Assembly (NCBI GenBank): GCA_015486815.1
Contig: WFQY01000453.1
Coordinates: 1-14,446 of the forward strand
Length of the DNA stretch: 14,446 nt
Origin: Phycisphaerae bacterium
GTDB lineage: Bacteria > Planctomycetota > Phycisphaerae > JAAYCJ01
Reading direction: 5' to 3'
In this document: positions 7,535 to 14,432 of the stretch, one piece after another
Layout: each line of letters opens with the position of its first letter
How positions within the stretch are numbered: the stretch's first letter is position 1
Translations under genes and position numbers: made by a program
Notes under the pieces: generated by a model
Databases searched by the model: none
Seen by the model: the letters and a program-made list of their open reading frames with translations, nothing else
Told to the model about the DNA's origin: nothing

Positions 7535-7541
7535 GAACAAG

Positions 7542-7568
7542 CGGAAATAAAAGCAAACGGAAATAAAA
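7542..7568 (+). repeat. 11-bp direct repeat between thuA-gfo fusion and first UroD-like gene
   Basis: CGGAAATAAAA occurs at 7542-7552 and 7558-7568, a 16-base period, in the 55-base spacer just before the AAGGA ribosome binding site at 7577. It could be a small slippage duplication or an A-rich translation enhancer; no hairpin or promoter is evident. Confidence 0.4.
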
Positions 7569-7589
7569 AATCTGTTAAGGATATAATAT

Positions 7590-8708
7590 ATGTCTGTAAT
7601 GCGAGAGAAATTTTGTGTGCCGTTAAAAAATCCTTCTCCCGATGGTCAGCGAATGATAGATATCATAATGGGTAGGCAGCCTGGCGATGTTCCGCCACTG
7701 GTAGAGTATATAATAGATGATGTCCACATAAAAGCAATTACTTCGATGCTCGGCAGGCAATGGGTCGATGCCAGCGATAGAGATACATTCGTTACCGATA
7801 AGCCGTCGCGTAGAGAATATCTCGATAACTTTATCGAAGCGTGGTATCGGCTGGGATATGATTTTGTTCGTATCGAGCGAAATGTCGGATTTGTTTTTTC
7901 TACTGAAGCATCGCACGATAAGACCAAATCGGACGATAGAGGCTGGGTGGATTATGAACATCCGTCGATAGAGACTACGGATGATTTTGAAAAATATCCT
8001 TGGCCAAAAGTAACGGATGAGTCGTTTGTAGATATTGAATATGTTAATAATCATCTACCCGACGGTATGGGTCTGATTGCCTCTCACGCAGCGGGGGTAT
8101 ATGAACATCTGTCTTGGATTATGGGATACGAAAATCTCTGCATTCAGCTTTATGAAAATCCCGAACTGGTCAAAATGACAGTTGACAGGATAGGCCAAAT
8201 TATGGAGGAATTTTATCAAAGGCTTGTTCAATATGATAAGCTAATTGCGGTTTGGCCTGGTGATGATATGGGGTTCAGGACAGCTACTCTTATTAGACCT
8301 GAGCAGCTGAGAGAATATATCCTGCCTTGGCATAAACGGTTTGCACAAATCGCACACGATGCCGGCGTGCCTTACTTTCTGCATTCGTGTGGTAATATCC
8401 TTGCGATTATGGACGCGTTGATAGACGATGTGAAAATAGACGCAAAACATTCGTTCGAAGATGCTATTATTCCAATAACAGATTTTCAGGCAAAATATGG
8501 CGATAAAATCGGCGTACTTGGCGGAGTTGATGTTGATATTCTCACGACAAAATCGATAGAAGATATTCGCAAACATACGCGTAAAATTATTGATACGTGC
8601 GCGCCAAAAGGCAAATTTGCTATTGGCTCGGGCAACTCGATACCAAGTTACGTACCGCTCGAGCATTTCTTCGCTATGCTTGACGAAGCATTAAAAGACG
8701 GAAAGTGA
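7590..8708 (+). CDS. UroD-superfamily protein 1 (uroporphyrinogen decarboxylase/MtaA-like)
   Basis: Predicted 372-residue TIM-barrel protein of the UroD superfamily. The late-barrel motifs are clear: PWHKRFAQIAHDAGVPYFLHSCGN with H265 and C267, then KIGVLGGVDVDIL, and GSGNSIPSYVPLEHFFAM near the C-terminus. In MtaA/CmuA corrinoid methyltransferases a zinc is held as H-x-C plus a later cysteine. Here the GSGN stretch has asparagine at the third-ligand position, with C337 some residues earlier, so metal binding is unproven. The Arg-rich N-terminal motif of true HemE is absent, so porphyrin decarboxylation is unlikely. ATG 7590 has AAGGA eight bases upstream. It is the most divergent of three adjacent UroD-like proteins. 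It lies 55 bases after the ThuA-Gfo/Idh gene and 19 before the next, so an operon is likely. No corrinoid-protein gene is in the window. The substrate is unknown. Confidence 0.85.
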   Translation: MSVMREKFCVPLKNPSPDGQRMIDIIMGRQPGDVPPLVEYIIDDVHIKAITSMLGRQWVDASDRDTFVTDKPSRREYLDNFIEAWYRLGYDFVRIERNVGFVFSTEASHDKTKSDDRGWVDYEHPSIETTDDFEKYPWPKVTDESFVDIEYVNNHLPDGMGLIASHAAGVYEHLSWIMGYENLCIQLYENPELVKMTVDRIGQIMEEFYQRLVQYDKLIAVWPGDDMGFRTATLIRPEQLREYILPWHKRFAQIAHDAGVPYFLHSCGNILAIMDALIDDVKIDAKHSFEDAIIPITDFQAKYGDKIGVLGGVDVDILTTKSIEDIRKHTRKIIDTCAPKGKFAIGSGNSIPSYVPLEHFFAMLDEALKDGK

Positions 8709-8727
8709 TTTTATAGGAGCAAGTAAA

Positions 8728-9822
8728 ATGTCGGAACTGACAGGCAGAGAACGGATGAGGCGCATTCTTAAACGTGAGCCTGTCGATAGGATAGGCTTGC
8801 ACGAGAGTTTTTGGAGTGAGACAGTTCCGAAATGGAAACGAGAGGGGCATCTCAAACCCGATGAGGATATATACGAACATTTTCCGTTCGATTTGAGATT
8901 GATTTGGCCATTTACGTTCGCCGCTAAACTCGATTGGAAAGATGAAATCATCGAAGAAACCGATGAGACGATAACGATAAAAGATGCTAACGGTGCGATA
9001 ATGCGCACCTTCAAGAATCGTTCGGGAGTGCCTGAGCATATCGATTTTACCGTGAAGAACAGAGCAGGCTGGGAAGAACACATCAAACCTTATCTGACGA
9101 ATGAAAAAGATTTTCGCAGACGAATAAATTTTCAGGCATATCGCGATATGAAAAAATATTGTGAAGAGAGAAATTTATTCTTCTGTTGGGGAGGCGTTCC
9201 TGTTTTTGAAAATATGCATCCTATTTGCGGACACGAATATATGCTATTAGGAATGGCGGAAGACCCCGAGTGGGTAAAAGATATGGCGGATACCATCGCT
9301 GATGTTCAGATAAAGCTTTTTGAGATTCTTTTCGCTGAGGAAGGGCTGCCCGACGGTATATTCTACTCCGAAGATATGGGATTCAAACATCGTCCGTTTA
9401 TGTCGCCTGCGATGTATAAGGATTTGATTTTCCCTGCGCATAAAAGGCTTTTCGATTATGCACACGCGAACGGATTGCTTGTGATTTTGCATTCCTGCGG
9501 ATATGTCGAACCGTTGGTGCCCGGGTTAATCGAAGCGGGTATAGACTGCCTGCAAGCGATGGAAGTCAAAGCGGGAATGGACCTTATCAAACTCAAAAAG
9601 AATTTCGGCGATAAGATTGCATTTATGGGCGGAATTGATATAAGAGTTCTCGAAACGAATGATAAGTCGAAGGTCGAAGAAGAGCTTATGAAAAAAGTCC
9701 CGATAGCGATGGAAGGTAGCGGATATTGTCTGCATACCGACCATAGCATTCCGCAGAGTGTCGAATATGAGACGTACAAATTTTTCGTGGAACGCGGGCT
9801 TGAAATAGGTACATATAAATAA
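8728..9822 (+). CDS. UroD-superfamily protein 2
   Basis: Predicted 364-residue UroD-superfamily TIM barrel. The start matches the family opening RERMRRILKREPVDRIG. The WSETVPKWKREGHL segment at about 30-43 is shared with the next gene (WRETLAKWADEGHI), which marks these two as close paralogues. H255 and C257 form the HSCG motif; the loop then reads EAGIDCLQAMEVKAGMD, KIAFMGGIDIRVLE and SGYCLHTDHSIP with D338-H339. The DH pair is typical of this uncharacterised branch and sits where UroD has a conserved histidine and MtaA a zinc cysteine. C334 is close enough to be considered as a third ligand. The ribosome binding site AGGAG at 8715-8719 is eight bases before the ATG. The protein is probably a methyltransferase or lyase acting with its neighbours; this rests on fold and context only. 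Confidence 0.85.
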   Translation: MSELTGRERMRRILKREPVDRIGLHESFWSETVPKWKREGHLKPDEDIYEHFPFDLRLIWPFTFAAKLDWKDEIIEETDETITIKDANGAIMRTFKNRSGVPEHIDFTVKNRAGWEEHIKPYLTNEKDFRRRINFQAYRDMKKYCEERNLFFCWGGVPVFENMHPICGHEYMLLGMAEDPEWVKDMADTIADVQIKLFEILFAEEGLPDGIFYSEDMGFKHRPFMSPAMYKDLIFPAHKRLFDYAHANGLLVILHSCGYVEPLVPGLIEAGIDCLQAMEVKAGMDLIKLKKNFGDKIAFMGGIDIRVLETNDKSKVEEELMKKVPIAMEGSGYCLHTDHSIPQSVEYETYKFFVERGLEIGTYK

Positions 9823-9836
9823 CAGGAAAATTCAAA

Positions 9837-10997
9837 ATGACCAATAGAGAACGAGCATATGCGATTTTGCATTATGAGGATTATGATAGGCTGCCTGTGG
9901 TGCATTTTGGTTATTGGCGTGAGACGTTAGCTAAGTGGGCGGATGAAGGACACATAACGAAAGAACAAGCGGAAAACTGGGGCGACGGTAACGCTATCGA
10001 TGCTGAAATTGCAGAAAAGTTGGGATTCGATTTCAATTGGTACACCTGCTTTTCTCCGAATAGCGGTCTTGTTCCACCGTTCGAGACAAAAGTCGTAGAA
10101 GAATTTCCCGACGGTACGCAATATGTTCAAAACGCAAATGGTGTGATTATCGTGCAAAAGCCCGGTGCTGGTAGCATTCCTTCGGAGATAGACCATATTC
10201 TTAAAGACAGGGCGAGTTGGGAAAAGCAGTTCAAGCATCGTCTCGAATTTACAATCGATAGAGTCAACAAATCGATGGTAAATGTTGGCGGCGGAAAGTT
10301 CGCTGCTTTTGATGAAGGTGGAAGGGAATTCTTACAAAAGGGCGAAAGGGATTTCAATTACGGACTGTTTTGCGGGAGTATGTTCGGACGCGTGCGCGAT
10401 TGGCTGGGGCTGGAAAACTCTTGCTATCTTTATGCGGACGGTCCGGATTTGTTCAAGGAAATTATCGATACCAATGCCGATTTGTGCTATCAATGCGTGA
10501 AAGCTGTTTTGGAAACAGGTGCGAAATTCGATTTCGCTCATTTCTGGGAAGATATATGTTTTAAGAATGGCCCGCTTATCTCGCCCGCTGTCTTCGAAGA
10601 ATATGTAGCGTCGCATTACAAACGTATTACCGATTTGGTCGGGCAATACGGAATTGATATCGTCTCGCTCGATTGCGATGGCTGTATCGATGCCCTTGTT
10701 CCGATTTGGCTGAAAAATGGCGTTAATACGATGTTTCCGATAGAAGTTGGCACGTGGAATGCGAGTATCGAGCCTTGGCGAAAGCAATTCGGTAGGGAGC
10801 TTCGCGGTGTAGGCGGAGTAAGGAAGCATATTTTCGCAGAAGACGACAAATCAGCGGTCGATGCGGAAGTCGAGCGACTCAAGCCGCTTGTCGAGCTTGG
10901 CGGATATATTCCCTGCATCGACCATCGAATTGCGCCCGATGGTAAATGGGAGCTTGTGCAATATTATTGTGATAAAATGCGCAAGACCTTTAGCTGA
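9837..10997 (+). CDS. UroD-superfamily protein 3 (H-x-C changed to D-x-D)
   Basis: Predicted 386-residue UroD-superfamily protein and last gene of the cassette. It opens with NRERAYAILHYEDYDRLPV and has WRETLAKWADEGHI, both family marks shared with the preceding paralogue. Late motifs are SLDCDGCIDALVPIWLKNGV, then GVGGVRKHI and GGYIPCIDHRIAPDG with D362-H363. The metal-site histidine of the H-S-C motif is an aspartate here (D279-C280-D281-G282), so its active site probably differs from the two upstream proteins. C360 lies two residues before the DH pair. AGGA at 9824-9827 is nine bases before the ATG, and the spacer to the previous stop is only 14 bases, so cotranscription is near certain. 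Its stop runs eight bases into the 3' end of the opposing ceramidase-like gene. Confidence 0.85.
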   Translation: MTNRERAYAILHYEDYDRLPVVHFGYWRETLAKWADEGHITKEQAENWGDGNAIDAEIAEKLGFDFNWYTCFSPNSGLVPPFETKVVEEFPDGTQYVQNANGVIIVQKPGAGSIPSEIDHILKDRASWEKQFKHRLEFTIDRVNKSMVNVGGGKFAAFDEGGREFLQKGERDFNYGLFCGSMFGRVRDWLGLENSCYLYADGPDLFKEIIDTNADLCYQCVKAVLETGAKFDFAHFWEDICFKNGPLISPAVFEEYVASHYKRITDLVGQYGIDIVSLDCDGCIDALVPIWLKNGVNTMFPIEVGTWNASIEPWRKQFGRELRGVGGVRKHIFAEDDKSAVDAEVERLKPLVELGGYIPCIDHRIAPDGKWELVQYYCDKMRKTFS

Positions 10998-12462
10998 TAC
11001 TGCCGAGGATGTTTTTCGCTAACTCAGCGAGTTTTTCCGACGTGCCCGGTGCGGTAATCGAACAATAACATTCGTAATCGTCGTTTGGTTTCTCGGACGA
11101 CGTTGGAATATATCCGATATCGCCGTTAGCTTCGGTAAAGCAAAACGATTTTATGTCTCTGTTCTTTGCATATTCCCTAACGGGAGTTTGCACCTGCCAA
11201 AATACTTCGCCCGGAAAGCCGACTACCGCAATATCGTTGAGTCTGGCAATAGGCATATCTATGCGCACCTCCTTAGCCTCCGCTTGCTTGCGATTCAGAT
11301 AATAATATTCCGAGTAGAAATATTTGTGAGATCGTAGGAAATTTATTTTGTCAGCAAGACTTTTCAGCTCTGTTATCGAGCTGTTGGGTCGCATTTTCAA
11401 AAATTCCCGATAATGTCTATCAGCAAGGGCGTTCGCTTCGCCAATGTCAGCGAGTATGTCATCACGGACAGCTATCGCTGACGAACGATTTGCAAATGCA
11501 AGCTCTTCTATTCGTTCGAATTTTGTACTGTCGAGCATAGGCGTAATCGTATCTGCGATTTGACGTCCCAATCGATATACTTCTCTGCGACATTCGTCAT
11601 CGGATTTGTGAGGCATCCATAACGGTGAGATAGAAATACCATCTTCGGGCAGTAAAACATCACCCCAATCGCCCTTACTCCACGGAGCAATATTTCCGCA
11701 CGCACCGGTAAAGAAACAGCATTGTCCGCCGAACCGCTCTGCTATGATTTTTCTGATAACGCCGGGAAAATCCGCACTGTATTTTCGATCGGGAGTATGG
11801 CCAGCTCCGCAAGGATGTGCTGCATATCTGATAATTGTGCCGATTGGTTGACCTGTTTCGGATTGAAACCGAATTGCCTTTATCCACCCATCGGTTGGCT
11901 CGTCGTATATAATCGGTGCGCCAAATTCCTTTGCTTCGATTGTCCTGCCTGTCAGCATCTCTAATCGCTTTTTTACCTGCCAAGTCCCGTCAGGCCTGCC
12001 AGCGTTATCATCATAGCCATACCATACGGTAAATGTGCTGTCCGATGAGTTTATTTTCTTTCTGCGATTGACGTTGAATCTTCCCATTGTATCGATTTGT
12101 GCGAACGAAACCGCTGCCACCTTCGCTGACTTACGTGCACGCTCGATAGCAACAACGAGCTGATTGGTAAGCTCCGAGATACCGAAATTGCGAATTTCAT
12201 TTTCCGACGGAGCTGTATGCGTATGTATGCAGTGTGTGATAATCGCATCAGCCTGTAATTTACATCTTTGCGATAATTGCGAGCGCAACTCATCGCAGAA
12301 TGAAACCGATAGCTGCATTAAATCGAAAGATATCAAAATCAGTTCATTGTGATTGTCGGAAAAATAACAGACGAACACTTCAAGCTCATCGTTGAATTCC
12401 ATCTTCGCTTCGAACGTGCCTTTGAGTGTGATTTTTTCTATCGCAACCTTTACATCAGCCAT
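10990..12462 (-). CDS. Neutral/alkaline non-lysosomal ceramidase-like protein (no signal peptide)
   Basis: Predicted 490-residue protein with the N-terminal domain of the neutral ceramidase family. Apparent zinc-site equivalents are present: IHTHTAPS with H80/H82 (compare THTHSGP), AHPCGAG with H216, FPGE with E419, and IGYIPT with Y451. SADFPG at 229-234 and the C-terminal APGTSEKL motif also fit. The family nucleophile is the serine of GDVSPN; here the stretch is GACGNIAPW with alanine at that place, so a normal ceramidase mechanism is unlikely. Family members that act on ceramide are mostly secreted, but this protein starts MADVKVAIEK with no signal peptide, so it is probably cytoplasmic. 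It may be a hydrolase for another small amide or sugar. ATG 12462 has AGGA at 12473-12470, seven bases upstream. It follows the G1PDH-like gene by 43 bases, so the two form an operon. Confidence 0.8.
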   Translation of the reverse strand: MADVKVAIEKITLKGTFEAKMEFNDELEVFVCYFSDNHNELILISFDLMQLSVSFCDELRSQLSQRCKLQADAIITHCIHTHTAPSENEIRNFGISELTNQLVVAIERARKSAKVAAVSFAQIDTMGRFNVNRRKKINSSDSTFTVWYGYDDNAGRPDGTWQVKKRLEMLTGRTIEAKEFGAPIIYDEPTDGWIKAIRFQSETGQPIGTIIRYAAHPCGAGHTPDRKYSADFPGVIRKIIAERFGGQCCFFTGACGNIAPWSKGDWGDVLLPEDGISISPLWMPHKSDDECRREVYRLGRQIADTITPMLDSTKFERIEELAFANRSSAIAVRDDILADIGEANALADRHYREFLKMRPNSSITELKSLADKINFLRSHKYFYSEYYYLNRKQAEAKEVRIDMPIARLNDIAVVGFPGEVFWQVQTPVREYAKNRDIKSFCFTEANGDIGYIPTSSEKPNDDYECYCSITAPGTSEKLAELAKNILGSIS

Positions 12463-12505
12463 TGCTTTATCCTATCAATACATTCTATCAATACGATAAC
12501 ATCTT

Positions 12506-13840
12506 TTAGCTTAACCACTCGTCGATTAAGTCATCCGTCCTATCTGGCAGAATACCCATCGCCCAGCTAAGCTCGACAACGGTGCATCGCGTACCCATCT
12601 CGTGCATATGCAAGATAACGGATTTTACCCTGTCTCGTTCGCATTGAATATCGGAAAATCCACTCGCACCACCCGCTTGCTTGAGGCATTCTTTTATCCG
12701 GTTAGGCGTCTTTACTATGCCCTTGATTCTATCGATATATTTACGCCAAAGTCGTTTGTCCGAAAACTTTTCTTGCATCGTTTTTGTTAACGGGCGTTTA
12801 GCGGCATAATCGTTAGCGATACCGTCAGCTAATCCGCCCCAGAACGATTTGTCAATCGTTTCGGGCAGATCTCTAAGCGTAGGGTTTTCTATCTGCATCA
12901 GCTCGGAATATAAAGCAGCTGACAATATCACGCCCAGGCCTACCTGCCTGCCATGATAGTCATTTGCGCCCCCATCGATTGATGCGAGCATATCGAGAGT
13001 ATGCGAAAAAATGTGCTCACCGCCCGATGGAGTTACGTTGGTGCCCGCTATCGTCATCGCAAATCCGCAATATACCAGTCCGCGAAACAACGCTTCTATT
13101 ACATTTGGCTGCCGTGATCTGATAGCTGACGGATTATCGAGATATGTCAGCTCGGTTGCGGACGAGATCTGCGTGCAAAGCGGACAATAATGTTCGTCGA
13201 ATAGCATATTATTCATTATCCAGTCAGCTGAACTCATCGGTTTGGCGAGTGCATCGCCAAGTCCCGCTGTTGTCAGCTTGAACGGTGCATTTTCGATTAT
13301 CCGACCAGCGGCAAATACCCCGATCGCAGGCTGAGCACAGACGACCTGCTTGACGCCTTTTATTGTCGGCGCGACAATAGGCGAAGTGTAGCCTGTCATA
13401 CTGGCAGCGGTAGCGAAAACCGCATAAGGAATGTTCATATCAAAAGCAAGCCATTTTGCAAGATCGTTTATCGTCCCTGCACCTACCGCAAGAATCATTT
13501 CCGGCTTATCGGAGATTTCAGCTGATATTCGCTCGTAGGTTTCATCATCACAGTGAGGCGGTGTTCCGTCAGACGTGTCGGGTACAATAATGTCCGTCAA
13601 AGACCAATTAGCTTTTGCAAACGAGTTTGCAATATCCTCAGCTGCTACTTTGTGAGTTCTGCTATCGGAGATAATTGCTACGGATTTATCCGAGCAATGC
13701 CGTTCTAAAATTTCCGGCATCGTTGATATTACATCGTCGCTATATATGAGATATTTTGTGGGAATGATATGCGTTCTTCCGCATTCGCAGGAGAAACTTT
13801 TCCCGATAAGCGATTCGACATCAATACGATTTGCTTGCAT
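12506..13840 (-). CDS. sn-glycerol-1-phosphate dehydrogenase-like protein (AraM/EgsA family)
   Basis: Predicted 444-residue cytoplasmic NAD(P)-dependent enzyme of the iron/zinc alcohol dehydrogenase superfamily. Near the N-terminus are CECGRTH (C18, C20, H24) and HIIPTKY. The nucleotide-binding stretch is AVGAGTINDLAKW near 118-130, then ATAASMTGYTS. Metal ligands in family order are D196 in GLGDALAKP, H276 in GGEHIFSH and H296 in YHGRQVG. Archaeal EgsA and bacterial AraM reduce dihydroxyacetone phosphate to sn-glycerol 1-phosphate. The C-terminus is longer than in compact members, so another phosphorylated or sugar substrate is possible. The start is set at 13840, not 13927, because GGAG (13852-13849) lies eight bases upstream and the homology begins soon after; the longer form has no ribosome binding site. 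It is first in a two-gene minus-strand operon with the ceramidase-like gene. Confidence 0.85.
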   Translation of the reverse strand: MQANRIDVESLIGKSFSCECGRTHIIPTKYLIYSDDVISTMPEILERHCSDKSVAIISDSRTHKVAAEDIANSFAKANWSLTDIIVPDTSDGTPPHCDDETYERISAEISDKPEMILAVGAGTINDLAKWLAFDMNIPYAVFATAASMTGYTSPIVAPTIKGVKQVVCAQPAIGVFAAGRIIENAPFKLTTAGLGDALAKPMSSADWIMNNMLFDEHYCPLCTQISSATELTYLDNPSAIRSRQPNVIEALFRGLVYCGFAMTIAGTNVTPSGGEHIFSHTLDMLASIDGGANDYHGRQVGLGVILSAALYSELMQIENPTLRDLPETIDKSFWGGLADGIANDYAAKRPLTKTMQEKFSDKRLWRKYIDRIKGIVKTPNRIKECLKQAGGASGFSDIQCERDRVKSVILHMHEMGTRCTVVELSWAMGILPDRTDDLIDEWLS

Positions 13841-13935
13841 CGTCAAAACTCCGTAGTAAGCTCTATCGCCGTACGATTTTATCTTTACGTTAGCTAAAAT
13901 TTTACGATAATTCGTGGAATAATTCATCTTATATA

Positions 13936-13963
13936 TTGAACTTTTCGGTGATAACGTTAGAAT
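13936..13963 (+). promoter_or_regulatory. Promoter of tRNA-His
   Basis: TTGAAC at 13936-13941 and TAGAAT at 13958-13963 are separated by 16 bases, matching sigma-70-type boxes at four and five of six positions. Transcription would begin a few bases before the mature 5' end at 13977. It may also serve tRNA-Arg further on. Confidence 0.5.
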
Positions 13964-13976
13964 ATCTTTTAGATAC

Positions 13977-14051
13977 GGTGAGAGTAGCTCAAGTGGTTAG
14001 AGCACCAGGTTGTGGTCCTGGGGGTTGCGGGTTCGAGTCCCGTCTCTCACC
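13977..14051 (+). tRNA. tRNA-His (anticodon GTG)
   Basis: The cloverleaf is complete. Acceptor bases 13978-13984 pair perfectly with 14044-14050. The D arm is AGCTCAAGTGGTTAGAGC. The anticodon stem CCAGG/CCTGG closes a TTGTGGT loop with GTG at 14012-14014, and the T arm holds TTCGAGT. The extra guanine G-1 (13977) that histidine tRNAs need is encoded and pairs with C73 at 14051. CCA is not encoded. Confidence 0.97.
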
Positions 14052-14090
14052 CTTTTTGCTTATTATTAATGTGTTGATAATCAGCTTTGG

Positions 14091-14132
14091 CAATCGGTAA
14101 TCGACGATTAGCAATCAACGATCAACCGTCAA
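14091..14132 (+). repeat. Six-unit degenerate heptamer tandem array between two tRNA genes
   Basis: The stretch divides without gaps into CAATCGG, TAATCGA, CGATTAG, CAATCAA, CGATCAA and CCGTCAA, all variants of about CAATCAA. A similar TAATCAG lies at 14078-14084 out of phase. It fills about half of the 93-base spacer between the tRNAs. No ORF or hairpin explains it. Confidence 0.5.
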
Positions 14133-14144
14133 TATTTTTTCTAT

Positions 14145-14218
14145 GTCCCCGTGGCTCAATTGGATAGAGCATTGGCCTCCGGAGCCAAAGGTTACAGGTT
14201 CGAATCCTGTCGGGGACG
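14145..14218 (+). tRNA. tRNA-Arg (anticodon CCG)
   Basis: Acceptor GTCCCCG at 14145-14151 pairs with CGGGGAC at 14211-14217, with discriminator G14218. The D arm is GGCTCAATTGGATAGAGC. The anticodon stem TTGGC/GCCAA closes the loop CTCCGGA with CCG at 14179-14181. The T loop is TTCGAAT. CCA is not encoded. It probably reads CGG codons. Confidence 0.97.
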
Positions 14219-14364
14219 TATCTTTACTATTCAGCTGAGCATATTATACGATAAGAAGACACAAAAGCGTTATGTTATTCCGTCGAAGTTTAGCGATGAT
14301 GCGAGGAAGATTTTCAAGACGCTAACCCGCATTTCTCACAAGAAAAGACTGTTTTTTTGAAGTA
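14219..14364. other. Stretch between tRNA-Arg and the right-end inverted repeat, no confident gene
   Basis: No start codon with a ribosome binding site opens a convincing gene here. One plus-strand frame gives a protein-like, lysine-rich run ending in SHKKRLFF before TGA at 14358-14360, but it has no start of its own after the tRNA. It may be a gene remnant downstream of the tRNA or chance. A run of seven T at 14352-14358 has no hairpin before it. Confidence 0.3.
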
Positions 14365-14430
14365 AAAAGCCTTACTATTGGATTTATAAAAAGTTACGGA
14401 ATTGTCCGTAATCCAAATAGAAAGGCTTTT
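14365..14430. repeat. Nested imperfect inverted repeat overlapping a ribosome binding site
   Basis: The outer arms are 14365-14384 and 14410-14430. AAAAGCCTT pairs with AAGGCTTTT, CTATT with AATAG, and GGATT with AATCC, with one A-A mismatch and one bulged A. Inside sits a second perfect hairpin, TTACGGA (14394-14400), loop ATTG, TCCGTAA (14405-14411). The 3' arm includes AAAGG at 14421-14425, the likely ribosome binding site of the ORF at 14433. It could be the subterminal or terminal structure of an insertion element or a translational control hairpin; a plain terminator is less likely because no T-run follows and a gene begins at once. Confidence 0.6.
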
Positions 14431-14432
14431 AT

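Noticed and set aside
7590..10997. The UroD-like proteins as true HemE linked to the siroheme decarboxylase
   Set aside because: They lack the arginine-rich N-terminal motif of HemE and differ strongly from one another, and the ThuA-Gfo/Idh gene with its own promoter separates them from the decarboxylase gene.
13841..13927. Longer N-terminus for the G1PDH-like protein starting at 13927
   Set aside because: There is no ribosome binding site before 13927, while GGAG lies eight bases before the ATG at 13840 and the family similarity starts after it.
14151..14360. 69-codon plus-strand reading frame beginning MAQLDRALASGAKG
   Set aside because: Its first part is the translation of tRNA-Arg itself, a well-known type of false gene call; only the part after 14219 is discussed, as a possible remnant.
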